64,000 bases of DNA from Enteractinococcus helveticum (GCF_020742345.1 NZ_DYXC01000069.1:1-64000); one strand, 5' to 3'. Positions 35,047 through 45,000 are shown, counted from the stretch's first letter. The notes: generated by a model from the letters alone, not told the origin. Program-made: numbers and translations.

Positions 35047-36750
35047 TTATTTGACTTGGACCAGGGTGGCTGCTTCGTCGCGTAACTGCTGCAATATCGA
35101 GCGTATGTTGTCTATTCCGGTCCCGGGGTCAGCCGTGACCGAAACATAGCATTTGACCTTCGGCTCGGTACCTGAAGGACGAATCATTAATCGCGCAGAC
35201 ACGGATCCTTGTGTAGTAAACGCCAGCATGTTCATAGGGCCGTAGCGTTGCGACAGAGCGACATCGGGCTGCTGATAATCAACAATGCTGACCGGTGCGA
35301 AGCCCGCTAAGGATTTCGGCGGATTGGCTCGTAGATCGTCCACGAGCAGCTTGCCAGTACTGGGGGAGGGCACCGGGACGGCGACCATATCGGTCAAGGT
35401 TGCTCCCAGGTGATCATTCAGTTGCGTCAGATATGTCAATAGGTTGGAACCAGCGGCTTTGAGCTCAGCCGCAAGATCAAGGAGCACAACGGCTGCGGAC
35501 AATCCATCTTTGTCGTTGACCAAATGTGGGGCCACCGCATAACCGAGTGCTTCTTCATACCCATAGCCCAGGTGACCAACCCGACAAATCCATTTGAAGC
35601 CCGTCGGGGTCACTTCATGGTGGACATCGTGTTGTGCTGCCAACTGAGCTAACTGCGGTGCGGAGACAATCGAATTTGCCGCAGCCAAATTCTGCTGTGC
35701 CAGATACGGCATGAGCCGGGCACCCAGCAACAGACCAACCTGATCACCGGAAAGCCGTTGCCATTGACCATCGACGGGGAGCGCGACGGCCAACCGGTCG
35801 GCATCAGGATCATGAGCCACAATCAGATCAGCCTGCGCTACCTGGCTCGCTGTGGCAAATGCTTCATCCAACGCCCCGGGTTCTTCCGGGTTCGGAAAGG
35901 CCACGGTAGGAAACGCCGGATCTGGCTCCGACTGGCTGGTCACAAGCTGTGGGGCATTAAAACCGGTGGCCTCGAGCAGCTTGATAAAGGTTGCGGCGCC
36001 AACGCCGTGCATAGCCGTATAGACGACATGCAGATCACTTCGGGGTGTGTGCGCTGGTGAAAGTTCCGCAACGAACTCGGCTACAGCCATGACGTAATCG
36101 TCGATGATGGTGTCTGGAATGTATTCCCAGCCGCTAGCTGCTCGGGGTGGCAGGTGGTCGGCGGTGTTCCATAGCTGGATATGACCGGCGATGATCTGGT
36201 CGGTGGGTGCGGTTAGCTGCCCGTAGGCTCCGGCAGTATCGTCGGCTGTCAGCAGCTGGGGGCCAAGGTACACCTTATAGCCGTTATCTGCCGGCGGATT
36301 ATGCGAGGCGGTCACCATAATGCCGACATCGGCCTGAAAATGTTTCAACGCAAAGGCCAACACCGGGGTGGGTGTCCTGACCGCTAGCAGCCGGACTCGA
36401 CATCCCGCTGCGGTGAGCACCGCGGCAGAATCAACGGCAAAGTCTTTTGAACCGTGGCGGGCATCGTAGCCGATGACTACAGAAGGAATTTTGATGTGTT
36501 GTTTGGCGAAATCTGCGATTCCTGCAGCAGCTCGTTGCACGACGACGCGATTCATTCGCGCGGTGCCTGGCCCCAGTGGGGCGCGAAGTCCTGCGGTGCC
36601 AAACGTTAAAAACCCGGCAAATCGTGCTGTCAAAGCGGTAAGCGCGGTTTCGTCCCCGGCGTCAGCGGCGTGAATTTCTTGGGTCAACACTCCCGCATTT
36701 TCGGGGTCAAGGGTGAGCCATTCACGGGCTGCTGCAATCGGGTCACTCAT
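35047..36750 (-). CDS. Phosphoglucomutase/phosphomannomutase family (phosphopentomutase-like context)
   Basis: An alpha-D-phosphohexomutase of 567 residues from the ATG at 36750. The phosphoserine loop VTASHNPPADNGYK is near 150, the metal loop HDPDADRLA near 300 and the sugar/phosphate tail RPSGTEPKVKCY near 535. It corresponds to the PmmB group next to PNP and deoC in actinobacteria, so it may act as phosphopentomutase or on ribose-1-phosphate as well as on hexoses. An upstream frame to 36996 is open but overlaps PNP and is not expected to be used. Confidence 0.88.
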   Translation of the reverse strand: MSDPIAAAREWLTLDPENAGVLTQEIHAADAGDETALTALTARFAGFLTFGTAGLRAPLGPGTARMNRVVVQRAAAGIADFAKQHIKIPSVVIGYDARHGSKDFAVDSAAVLTAAGCRVRLLAVRTPTPVLAFALKHFQADVGIMVTASHNPPADNGYKVYLGPQLLTADDTAGAYGQLTAPTDQIIAGHIQLWNTADHLPPRAASGWEYIPDTIIDDYVMAVAEFVAELSPAHTPRSDLHVVYTAMHGVGAATFIKLLEATGFNAPQLVTSQSEPDPAFPTVAFPNPEEPGALDEAFATASQVAQADLIVAHDPDADRLAVALPVDGQWQRLSGDQVGLLLGARLMPYLAQQNLAAANSIVSAPQLAQLAAQHDVHHEVTPTGFKWICRVGHLGYGYEEALGYAVAPHLVNDKDGLSAAVVLLDLAAELKAAGSNLLTYLTQLNDHLGATLTDMVAVPVPSPSTGKLLVDDLRANPPKSLAGFAPVSIVDYQQPDVALSQRYGPMNMLAFTTQGSVSARLMIRPSGTEPKVKCYVSVTADPGTGIDNIRSILQQLRDEAATLVQVK

Positions 36751-36751
36751 A

Positions 36752-37579
36752 TCAGATGGCCTGAATGATATCGGCAAGTAGCTTTGAGACCTGTGGCGCG
36801 GCGGCCTGACCGGCAGCGATAACATCCTCATGGGACAGGCGAGCCTCCGTGATCCCGGCTCCGGGGTTGGTGACCAGCGAGATGCCCAAGACTTCCAAAC
36901 CGGCGTGCCGGGCTGCGATAGTATCCAACGCCGTCGACATTCCCACCAGATCCCCTCCGAGCTTGGCGGCCATGGCCACTTCGGCTGGGGTTTCATACTG
37001 CGGACCGGCGAATTGCACGTAGATGCCTTCGGTTAAATGTGGATCGACCTGTTTGGCGATGGTACGCAACCGGGCGGCATAAGCATCAGTCATGTCAACA
37101 AATTCTGGACCGACCAGTGGGGTCACACCGGTCAGATTGATGTGATCGGCAATCAGCACCGGGGTGCCGGGGGTAAGGCGAGGATCAAGCCCGCCGCAAC
37201 CATTCGTCAGTACGACGACGCCGGCGCCGGTTGCGGCAATGGTGCGAACCACGTGAGCCACGGCGTGGACATCACGGTTGGCATAAAAGTGGGTGCGCGA
37301 ACCGAACACTAGCGCGCGACGACCATGAGCTAACCGGACCGAGGTGACCTTCTGTACGTGACCAGCCACGCCGTCGCCGCCCAGACCGGGGATGTCGTTG
37401 AACGAGACTTCGGCTACCACTTCGCCAAGGGAGTCGATTGTGTGTGCCCAGCCGGAGCCCAACACCACCCCGATATCGTGTCGGTCCGTGCCCAATGTGT
37501 CGGCCAATACGGCCGCTGCCTGGCGGGCGAGTTCAAAGCCGGGGTGATCTCCGAATAAAAATTGTCTCGTATCGTTCAC
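36752..37579 (-). CDS. Purine-nucleoside phosphorylase
   Basis: PNP cleaves purine nucleosides with phosphate to base and ribose-1-phosphate. From GTG at 37579 it has 275 residues, the trimeric PNP class size. The phosphate site begins VVLGSGWAHTI, with RTHFYANRD and VVLTNGCGGL, and the substrate loop GMSTALDTIAARH follows. It is divergent from the LpdA gene, and its stop nearly abuts the mutase start, so salvage steps PNP, mutase and DeoC are expressed together. Confidence 0.93.
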   Translation of the reverse strand: MNDTRQFLFGDHPGFELARQAAAVLADTLGTDRHDIGVVLGSGWAHTIDSLGEVVAEVSFNDIPGLGGDGVAGHVQKVTSVRLAHGRRALVFGSRTHFYANRDVHAVAHVVRTIAATGAGVVVLTNGCGGLDPRLTPGTPVLIADHINLTGVTPLVGPEFVDMTDAYAARLRTIAKQVDPHLTEGIYVQFAGPQYETPAEVAMAAKLGGDLVGMSTALDTIAARHAGLEVLGISLVTNPGAGITEARLSHEDVIAAGQAAAPQVSKLLADIIQAI

Positions 37580-37678
37580 AGCCCCCACTGTAGCGCCGCG
37601 ACAGATCAAAACCAACGAAACACCAGGTGTACGCGTGTGATTGTGCATTTTGATGCAAAACAGACCACAATAGAACCC

Positions 37679-39085
37679 GTGAGCACTCTAGAAATTGTCC
37701 CGCGTCCTTCCATTACGATCATCGGCGGTGGCCCCGGTGGCTATGAAGCCGCCCTAGTGGCCTCCAAATTTGGTGCCGATGTTACACTCATTGAACGCAA
37801 TGGGATTGGCGGATCAGCGGTATTGACCGACGTCGTGCCATCCAAAACCCTCATTGCCTCGGCTGATTCGCGACGGCGCGTCATGAGTGCTCCGAGCCTG
37901 GGGTTGGAATTTGATGCGCACTCGGTCAAGTCCAACATCGAACGCATTGACCGCCGTCTGCTGCGCCTGGCCTCGGATCAGTCCGAAGATATTCGCCGTG
38001 GCCTGCAAGCCAACGGGGTGCGCATTGTCATGGGCCAGGCCCGATTCGTCAATCGTAATGTTGTGGAAGTCAAAACCATGGAGGGCGATGTCGAAGAAGT
38101 CGCCGCTGATGCAGTACTGATCGCCACGGGTGCCTCACCACGTGAGCTACCGACCGCAAAGCCCGATGGTGAACGCATATTCAACTGGAAACAACTCTAT
38201 GCGATGAACGAGCTACCCGAACACATGGTGGTGGTTGGATCCGGTGTCACGGGTGCCGAATTTGCATCCGCCTACCAACTGCTGGGGTCTAACGTGACGT
38301 TAGTATCCTCGCGTGACACCTTGCTGCCGGGTGAAGACCCCGATGCAGCGCAGGTACTGGAAGAAGTGTTCTCTGAAAGCGGAGTCAACGTGATTTCCCG
38401 TACCAGAGCCGAAGCCGTGACACGGATTCGTAACGGCGTGCGTGTTGAGCTGTCCTCGGGAGGCTATGTTGAAGGCTCCCACTGTTTATTGGCAGTAGGC
38501 GGGATCCCCAATACTAGCGAGCTGGGCTTGGACAATATTGGTGTGGAGGTCACCGAGACCGGCCACATTAAAATCGATGCGGTCTCGCGTACCTCGGTGC
38601 CGGGGATTTATGCCGCCGGCGACTGTACCGGACGTCTCGCGCTGGCCTCGGTTGCCGCCATGCAGGGGCGCATCGCCGTCAACCACATTCTGGGCGACGT
38701 CGTCAAACCGTTCTCCCGCAACCAGGTTGCCTCGAATATTTTCACCTCCCCGGAAATCGCCACGGTGGGTATCACCGATGCGATGGTCAAGTCCGGCGAA
38801 TACCAGGTCGATGAGTACATGATCCCGATGGCCTCCAATCCGCGCGCCAAAATGATGAACGTCACCGAGGGGTTCGTCAAGATCTTCGCTCGTCGCGGCT
38901 CCGGCCACGTTGTGGGCGGGGTGATTGTTGCACCGCGGGCTTCGGACTTGATCTATCCACTGTCGTTAGCCGTGTCTCAAAAACTCCACGTCGATGACCT
39001 AGCCGAGACATTTACTATCTATCCATCGCTGTCGGGCACCGTGGCGGAAGTGGCTCGCCAATTGCATAAGCGAGAACAGTTCTAA
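37679..39085 (+). CDS. LpdA-type NAD(P)H-quinone reductase (flavoprotein disulfide reductase family)
   Basis: From GTG at 37679 it has 468 residues. The FAD motif IIGGGPGGYEAALVA is at the N-terminus and a second NAD(P)-binding motif VVGSGVTGAEFA near 185. The redox cysteine pair of lipoamide dehydrogenases is absent: the expected CxxxxC region reads GIGGSAVLTDVVPSK. This fits mycobacterial LpdA (Rv3303c), a quinone reductase that also lies near PNP, rather than an E3 component. Alternative starts at 37643 and earlier would add a non-conserved extension. Confidence 0.88.
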   Translation: MSTLEIVPRPSITIIGGGPGGYEAALVASKFGADVTLIERNGIGGSAVLTDVVPSKTLIASADSRRRVMSAPSLGLEFDAHSVKSNIERIDRRLLRLASDQSEDIRRGLQANGVRIVMGQARFVNRNVVEVKTMEGDVEEVAADAVLIATGASPRELPTAKPDGERIFNWKQLYAMNELPEHMVVVGSGVTGAEFASAYQLLGSNVTLVSSRDTLLPGEDPDAAQVLEEVFSESGVNVISRTRAEAVTRIRNGVRVELSSGGYVEGSHCLLAVGGIPNTSELGLDNIGVEVTETGHIKIDAVSRTSVPGIYAAGDCTGRLALASVAAMQGRIAVNHILGDVVKPFSRNQVASNIFTSPEIATVGITDAMVKSGEYQVDEYMIPMASNPRAKMMNVTEGFVKIFARRGSGHVVGGVIVAPRASDLIYPLSLAVSQKLHVDDLAETFTIYPSLSGTVAEVARQLHKREQF

Positions 39086-39174
39086 TGACGGCGTCCGGCG
39101 CACCCGGCTGCGCTGGAGCTTGGCCAGGGCTACACTGAAAATCATGATGATCTCGTGCGTCGTTGGGAGATATC

Positions 39175-41160
39175 GTGACTGACAATATTTTGTGGCAGCC
39201 CACACAAGACCAGGTGCAGGCAACCGCCATGTATCAGTTCATGGAAACCATGAACACTCAACACGGTTTGGCACTGCAAACCTACCTGGACCTGTGGCAG
39301 TGGTCCGTGGAGAACCTGGAACTCTTCTGGACAGAAATCTGGGACTACTTCGAGGTGATTGGCCAAAAACCCACCTCAGCCATGCTGACCGGGCAGCTGC
39401 CTGATGCCCAATGGGGTAAAGGTGCCAAGGTCAACTACGCAGAAAATATTTTGCGACACGCCCACCAGCTGGCTGATACCGAAGCCGTTGTCGGACTCGA
39501 TGAATCCCTCAACCGCACCGTTTTAACCTGGAAACAACTCAACGAACAGGTTGGCGCCTTCGCCCACCATTTGCGCAGCATCGGCGTAGGCCCCGGCGAC
39601 GTCGTAGCAGCAGCCGTACCCAATATCCCACAGGCCATCGTGGCACTCCTGGGCACTGCAGCGGTGGGGGCCATCTGGTCGGTGGTCAACGTCGACTTCG
39701 GCGTCACCGGAATCGTCAGTCGATTCAAACAGCTTGCACCCAAAGTCCTCATCACGATCGATGCCCTAGAACTCGGCGGAAAACTTCGCGACCAAACCGA
39801 TGACCTGGACGCGCTGTTGACCCAACTGGATTCGGTGAGTCACCACATCCTGGTCGAAAATGCCGGGCCTCAGGTCAGTGACACCGTGGCTCAGATCACG
39901 GCAAAACATCAGGTCAGCACAACCCGTTACGCTGACATCATCGCCCAGCCGCGCGAACCGGAATTTGCACCCGTCGAATTCTCCCATCCGCTGTGGGTGC
40001 TATACTCGTCGGGCACCACTGGCACGCCCAAAGGCATCGTCCAGGGCCATGGCGGCACCGTATTAGAGATCGCCAAATCCTTTGGGCTGCACTACCGAGT
40101 GCCCCAAGGCGCACCCGTCTACATCAGTACGTCCACCACGTGGATGCTGTGGAATATGCAAGTCGCCACCTTGATCACCGGAGCCAAGGCCGTTACATAC
40201 TCCGGCGCGGTCTTCGCCGGGGGACCCGGGCGCCAATTTGAGATCCTGGCCAAGGAACAGGTGGCCTTCTTCGGCTGCGGTGCCGCGATCCTCACCGGCG
40301 TTCAGGAATCTGGCTTCATCCCCAAAAATCATTACGACCTGTCACATTTGACCGATATCCTGGTTTCTGCCTCACCACTGCCGGCACGCACCTGGCGATG
40401 GGTCTATGATGCCGTCAGCCCCAAGCTGCGCCTACGATCCGATTCCGGTGGCACCGACGTGTGTTCGGTATTTGTCGGCTCCAACCCGATGGATCCGGTG
40501 CGCATCAACGAACTAATGGGCCCCGCCTTAGGGGTGGCCGCCGACGTCTATGACGAAACCGGCACTCCCGTAACCGAACAGGTCGGCGAGTTAGTCATTA
40601 CCAAACCCATGCCAACCATGCCACTGTATTTTTGGAATGACGACGACGGCGCCCGCTACCGCGACGCCTATTTCAGCCAGGACCCGCACATCTGGTACCA
40701 CGGCGACTTCGCCACGAAAACTGATCGGCTGTCCTTTGTCATCCACGGTCGCTCAGATGCCACGCTAAACCGCGGTGGTATCCGCATGGGGTCCTCTGAT
40801 CTCTACCAGATCGTCGACGGTCTGGTCGAGGTCAGCGCCTCGATGGTTATCGGTGCAGAACTCGACGACGGCGGTTATTACATGCCACTGTTCGTCGTCC
40901 CGCGCGATCCCCACATTGATCCGCAGGCCCTCAAAACCAAGATCATTGAAGCCATCCGCACCGAGCTGTCACCTCGCTATGTACCCGATGAGATCATCAT
41001 CGCCCCCGGTGTGCCGATGACAAAAACCGGCAAGCTGATGGAAGTTCCAATCAAACGCGTTTTCCAGGGCATGTCCCCAGAAAAGGTCGCCACCGAAACC
41101 GCTGCTGAACCCGAGGTACTCAAGTGGTTTTTGAATTACGCATCCAACTACGCCCAGTAG
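39175..41160 (+). CDS. Acetoacetyl-CoA synthetase
   Basis: An AMP-forming acyl-CoA ligase of 661 residues that activates acetoacetate. The acetoacetate-specific N-terminus WQPTQDQVQATAMYQFM, the AMP motif LYSSGTTGTPKGIVQGHGG and the C-terminal GVPMTKTGKLMEVPIKR lysine motif identify the subfamily. The GTG at 39175 follows GGGAG with good spacing. Use of ketone bodies or recycling of polyhydroxybutyrate products is the usual role. It stands alone. Confidence 0.92.
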   Translation: MTDNILWQPTQDQVQATAMYQFMETMNTQHGLALQTYLDLWQWSVENLELFWTEIWDYFEVIGQKPTSAMLTGQLPDAQWGKGAKVNYAENILRHAHQLADTEAVVGLDESLNRTVLTWKQLNEQVGAFAHHLRSIGVGPGDVVAAAVPNIPQAIVALLGTAAVGAIWSVVNVDFGVTGIVSRFKQLAPKVLITIDALELGGKLRDQTDDLDALLTQLDSVSHHILVENAGPQVSDTVAQITAKHQVSTTRYADIIAQPREPEFAPVEFSHPLWVLYSSGTTGTPKGIVQGHGGTVLEIAKSFGLHYRVPQGAPVYISTSTTWMLWNMQVATLITGAKAVTYSGAVFAGGPGRQFEILAKEQVAFFGCGAAILTGVQESGFIPKNHYDLSHLTDILVSASPLPARTWRWVYDAVSPKLRLRSDSGGTDVCSVFVGSNPMDPVRINELMGPALGVAADVYDETGTPVTEQVGELVITKPMPTMPLYFWNDDDGARYRDAYFSQDPHIWYHGDFATKTDRLSFVIHGRSDATLNRGGIRMGSSDLYQIVDGLVEVSASMVIGAELDDGGYYMPLFVVPRDPHIDPQALKTKIIEAIRTELSPRYVPDEIIIAPGVPMTKTGKLMEVPIKRVFQGMSPEKVATETAAEPEVLKWFLNYASNYAQ

Positions 41161-41341
41161 GCCGCTCGAATTCGACTCCGCGACAGAAGCCATCGACATA
41201 TTCGGTGTCTATTCGCGGGGTATAAGGTGGGGTACCGTCATGCAAGGCTGGAATGAATCCATTCACGCCACAACGGTACAGGCTCACACAATAACGTAAC
41301 GGCCAAGTGCAGTTGGCAGAGCGATATGGAAATGCGCTCAC
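41150..41341 (-). other. Protein-like frame without a recognised family, possibly a remnant
   Basis: In the 285-base gap after acetoacetyl-CoA synthetase the minus strand encodes an open stretch beginning at a GTG at 41341, with a Cys-rich start (SANCTWPLRYCVSLYRCG) and then IPALHDGTPPYTPRIDTEY. The composition looks like protein, but there is no ribosome binding site and the frame runs into the 3-prime end of the neighbour. It is probably a gene fragment; the origin is unknown. Confidence 0.25.
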
Positions 41342-41386
41342 CGGCTTTGGACATGATAAAACTGACGTCTTTGCGCCATAGCATGA

Positions 41387-41421
41387 CGAGGCCCCGAACG
41401 CAGTGTGCGTCCGGGGCCTCG
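41387..41421. terminator. Bidirectional terminator
   Basis: CGAGGCCCCGAACGCA and TGCGTCCGGGGCCTCG pair over 16 positions with one mismatch and a three-base loop, between two converging transcripts. Confidence 0.75.
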
Positions 41422-41445
41422 AAGAATAGTTCCAGTATTCTACAT

Positions 41446-42858
41446 TTATGATGTGCGCTGAATTTCGTCCTGTTGCAAGTTGGACAGCGAACGGTATTTG
41501 GTCTCCGGGCTCAGCGCCAAGAAGATCAGCGTGATAGCTGATGCAGCGGCCAAATAATAGCCGACATAGGACACATCATAGTTCCCCATGAGCCAGGTAG
41601 CGATGAACGGAGTGAGCGCGGCACCCAGGATCGAAGAAACGTTATACGCAATACCAGAACCGGTGTAACGGGTTTCCGTTGGGAACAGTTCCGGCAGGAT
41701 TGCTGACATTGGGCCGAAGGTCAGACCCATCAGGGCCATCCCTGCGATCATGAACAACACCATACGCATGGTGTTGAGGCTGCCATCAGTATTGACGATG
41801 ATGTCAGCATTCAGCCACCAACCAAACAGCAGGCCGAAGGCGATCATCAGCGCGGTGATCACGAGCATAGTTGGTTTTCGCCCGAATTTGTCGGCGAAAA
41901 TACCGGCAACTGGAATACATGCTGCGAAGAATAAAATCGAGATGAGCTGGATGACTAAGAAATCATTATAGGAAGTACCCAGACCGCCAGCATCAGGTGC
42001 ACCGATGGCGTAGGAGAGGATCCAGGTGGTCATCAGGTAAAACAGCACATAGGTTGCGTACATGATGAACGTACCCAGGATCAGCTGCCACCAGTTTTTG
42101 CGGAAAACGTCTTTCAACGGGGCCTTGACGCGCTCATCTTTTTGGATAGCGCGCTTGAAAACAGGGGTTTCTTCAAGCGAAACACGGACCCAGAGCCCGA
42201 TGGCTACCATGATGATCGACGCCAAGAACGGTACGCGCCAGACCCAGTCAATAAAAACGTGGTTATCGCCGTGCTCGGCAGAATTGTATCCGAAAGCCAG
42301 CGTCAAGATGAGGAAGAAACCGTTGGCCAACAGGAAACCAAACGGAGCACCCAGTTGTGGCCACATGGCCGCGGTGGCTCGCTTACCTGGTTTGGCGGTT
42401 TCGGTGACCAGCAGAGCCGCCCCCGACCATTCGCCACCGAGCCCAAGACCCTGGCAGAAGCGCATGATCGTCAGCATAGCTGGCGCCCACAAACCAATCT
42501 GGTAGAACGTTGGCAGCAAACCAATGATGAAGGTTGCAATACCCATGGTCAACAGCGCACCGATAAGCGTGACCTTACGACCCAGACGGTCACCCATGTG
42601 ACCGAAAATGATGGAGCCGAGCGGTCGGGCGACGAAGGCCGCACCAAAAGTGGCCATCGAAGCAAGCAGCGCGGTTTGCGCGTCACCACCTGGGAAGAAA
42701 ATCAGCGGGAAGACCGATACCGCTGCGGTGGCGTAGATATAGAAATCGTAGAATTCGATGGTTGTGCCGACGACCGAGGCCAAGATGATTTTCCAGCGGG
42801 GAACGCCCAGCTCATCATCTTGTACACCATGCGAAGTCATTGCGGATTGCGTTGACAT
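41446..42858 (-). CDS. MFS transporter, metabolite:H+ symporter (MHS/ShiA-ProP-like)
   Basis: A 12-helix permease of 470 residues from ATG at 42858 (AAAGG upstream). The opening helix region SVVGTTIEFYDFYIYATAA, the loop GHMGDRLGRK between helices 2 and 3 and RFCQGLGLGGEWSGAALLVTE are hallmarks of the MHS family, which takes up dicarboxylates, shikimate, proline, betaine or aromatic acids with protons. The substrate cannot be read from sequence; the neighbouring acyl-CoA genes make an organic acid plausible. Confidence 0.9.
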   Translation of the reverse strand: MSTQSAMTSHGVQDDELGVPRWKIILASVVGTTIEFYDFYIYATAAVSVFPLIFFPGGDAQTALLASMATFGAAFVARPLGSIIFGHMGDRLGRKVTLIGALLTMGIATFIIGLLPTFYQIGLWAPAMLTIMRFCQGLGLGGEWSGAALLVTETAKPGKRATAAMWPQLGAPFGFLLANGFFLILTLAFGYNSAEHGDNHVFIDWVWRVPFLASIIMVAIGLWVRVSLEETPVFKRAIQKDERVKAPLKDVFRKNWWQLILGTFIMYATYVLFYLMTTWILSYAIGAPDAGGLGTSYNDFLVIQLISILFFAACIPVAGIFADKFGRKPTMLVITALMIAFGLLFGWWLNADIIVNTDGSLNTMRMVLFMIAGMALMGLTFGPMSAILPELFPTETRYTGSGIAYNVSSILGAALTPFIATWLMGNYDVSYVGYYLAAASAITLIFLALSPETKYRSLSNLQQDEIQRTS

Positions 42859-42994
42859 CAGAAGTACCTTTGTTGTGAGTTTAAAAAGCATTCAGGTGGC
42901 ATCCAAAGATATCACCTTGAAAACAGTTAATTATAGGTAGGTCACCAGCTGGTCTATCAAACTCCGACTCCGTATTACCCTGGAATTGCCCGTA

Positions 42995-44830
42995 TTATCC
43001 TTCGATTGTGGCCAAAATCGCACCGGCGTTCACTGTTGCGCCAGCTTCAGCGCTGAGCTCGGTGACTTTGCCAGCTTTATGGGCTGTGATGGGTTGTTCC
43101 ATTTTCATGGCCTCAAGTACCAGGATGAGGTCTCCTTCGGAGACTTCATCTCCAACGTCGACACCCAGTTTAACGATCGTGCCCTGCATGGGAGACGTCA
43201 CCGAGTCGCCCGAGGCCACAGAGGCACCGCTACTGGCTGTTGCACGACGTCCAGGACGACGACGTTTTGGTTTGGTATCAACCGCAGCGATACCGGCAAG
43301 TGAGTCCGGCAGGGTGACTTCAACGCGCTTGCCATTAACCTCAACGGTTACGACCCGACGATCAACGTCGTCGTCAGCATTCATGCCTGGAACAACCGAT
43401 TGTGGTTGCAGCTCATTGATGAAATCAGTCTCGATCCACCGGGTGTGGACGGTGAAAGGACCCTCGGCGGGGATCTTTTGACCCGGCTGATCTAGCTCGG
43501 GTGCAAAGTTTGGATCCTGGATGACCGTGCGGTGGAACGGCAGCACTGTTGCAAGGCCGGCGATGCGCATTTCATTGAGGGCTCGTTGTGAGCGCTGCAA
43601 AGCTTCTTTGCGGTCTTTGCCGGTCACGATCAGTTTGGCGACCATCGAGTCAAAGGCTCCCGAAATGGTTTCGCCTTCTTCAACTCCGGTATCAATGCGG
43701 ACACCAGGGCCGCCGGGTAGACGCATTTTGGTGATCATGCCGGGGGCGGGCATGAAGTTTTGACCGGGATCTTCTGCGGTAATGCGGAATTCAAATGAGT
43801 GGCCTACGACTTGTGGGTGGTCATAGCCCAGGAGCTCTCCACGGGCGATGCGGAACTGCTCTCGCACCAGGTCAATGCCGGTGACTTCTTCCGACACCGT
43901 GTGTTCGACCTGCAGACGCGTGTTGACTTCCAAAAATGAGATCGTGCCGTCCTGGCCGATCAAGAACTCACAAGTACCGGCTCCAACGTAGCCCGCCTCT
44001 TGCAGCAAAGCGACCGAGGCGTTGTAGAGCTGCTGTTGTTGGTCTGGGGTCAAATATGGTGCGGGGGCTTCTTCAACCAGTTTTTGGTTTCGACGCTGTA
44101 GCGAACAGTCGCGGGTGGAAATGACAACAACGTTGCCCTCTTGGTCTGCCAGGCACTGGGTTTCCAAATGGCGTGGTGCATCGAGGAAGCGTTCGACAAA
44201 GCACTCGCCCCGACCAAAAGCTAAGGTCGCCTCCCGGACGGCAGATTCATAAGCTTCAGGGATTTCGGCGCGTTTGCGGACAACTTTGATGCCGCGACCG
44301 CCCCCGCCGTGAGCGGCTTTGATGGCTAATGGAAGACCGAATTCATCCGCGAAGTCAACAACTTCCTGGGAGGACTCCACCGGATCAGTGGTACCCGGGG
44401 CCAGTGGCGCCCCAACCTTATGTGCGATGTGGCGGGCTGCGACCTTATCACCCAGCGCGTGGATGGCCGCTGGGGGAGGCCCAATCCAGACCATTCCTGC
44501 ATCAATCACGGCTTGAGCAAAGTCAGCGTTTTCTGCCATGAATCCATAACCGGGGTGAACTGCATCGGCGCCGGAGTCTTTGGCAGCTTTCAGCACCTTG
44601 TCCATGGACAGATAGGTATCTGCTACGGTCTCACCGTTGAGGGAGAATGCGTGGTCTGCCAAGCGGACGTGCATCGCATCGCGGTCAGGGTTGGCATAAA
44701 TCGCGACGGCTTCTAGTCCTTCGTCTTGTGCAGCGCGAATGATACGCACCGCGATTTCACCTCGATTAGCGATCAAAACCTTCGAAAAGGATCGGTAGAC
44801 CATCGAGGACGACGCAGTGGTCATGGACAT
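42995..44830 (-). CDS. Acyl-CoA carboxylase alpha chain (biotin carboxylase plus BCCP)
   Basis: This chain carboxylates its own biotin and passes CO2 to the beta subunit, making malonyl- and possibly methylmalonyl-CoA for lipid synthesis. It has 611 residues. The biotin carboxylase domain (about 14-460) starts FSKVLIANRGEIAVRIIRA and has the ATP loop HGGGGRGIKVV. The C-terminal BCCP domain has the biotinyl Lys576 in EAMKMEQP. AAGGAG precedes the start by ten bases. Its partner subunits are encoded 6 kb to the right. A palindrome in the promoter may regulate it. Confidence 0.95.
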   Translation of the reverse strand: MSMTTASSSMVYRSFSKVLIANRGEIAVRIIRAAQDEGLEAVAIYANPDRDAMHVRLADHAFSLNGETVADTYLSMDKVLKAAKDSGADAVHPGYGFMAENADFAQAVIDAGMVWIGPPPAAIHALGDKVAARHIAHKVGAPLAPGTTDPVESSQEVVDFADEFGLPLAIKAAHGGGGRGIKVVRKRAEIPEAYESAVREATLAFGRGECFVERFLDAPRHLETQCLADQEGNVVVISTRDCSLQRRNQKLVEEAPAPYLTPDQQQQLYNASVALLQEAGYVGAGTCEFLIGQDGTISFLEVNTRLQVEHTVSEEVTGIDLVREQFRIARGELLGYDHPQVVGHSFEFRITAEDPGQNFMPAPGMITKMRLPGGPGVRIDTGVEEGETISGAFDSMVAKLIVTGKDRKEALQRSQRALNEMRIAGLATVLPFHRTVIQDPNFAPELDQPGQKIPAEGPFTVHTRWIETDFINELQPQSVVPGMNADDDVDRRVVTVEVNGKRVEVTLPDSLAGIAAVDTKPKRRRPGRRATASSGASVASGDSVTSPMQGTIVKLGVDVGDEVSEGDLILVLEAMKMEQPITAHKAGKVTELSAEAGATVNAGAILATIEG

Positions 44831-44878
44831 AGAAACTTAACTCCTTGGTTGGAACGCTCCGCAGAATAGGCGCACGAT

Positions 44879-44894
44879 ACGGTAAGCATACCGT
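44879..44894. promoter_or_regulatory. Palindrome in the carboxylase alpha promoter
   Basis: ACGGTA-AGCA-TACCGT, a perfect inverted repeat 49 bases before the alpha-chain start. It is positioned as an operator for control of fatty acid synthesis, but it does not match the corynebacterial FasR consensus as I recall it. Confidence 0.35.
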
Positions 44895-44974
44895 TGCCAT
44901 CTAAAGCAGCTTAGGACGAATCGGTGGAAACCATACAGAATGACGCACCGTGTCAGCTAATAATGCGCACTTTA

Positions 44975-44991
44975 TTGTAGGAAACCTACAA
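44975..44991 (-). terminator. Palindrome/hairpin after maf
   Basis: TTGTAGG-AAA-CCTACAA, a perfect seven-base inverted repeat ten bases past the maf stop. It could terminate the DUF885-maf transcript, although no T-run follows, or bind a regulator of the alpha chain. Confidence 0.4.
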
Positions 44992-45000
44992 GACTGTGGT

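Noticed and set aside
36751..36996. Extended start of the phosphohexomutase
   Set aside because: The extra 82 codons are antisense-like, overlap PNP on the same strand and have no relation to the mutase family.
37562..37678. Longer N-terminus for the LpdA-type flavoprotein
   Set aside because: The added residues are not hydrophobic or conserved, and they overlap the start of the purine nucleoside phosphorylase gene.
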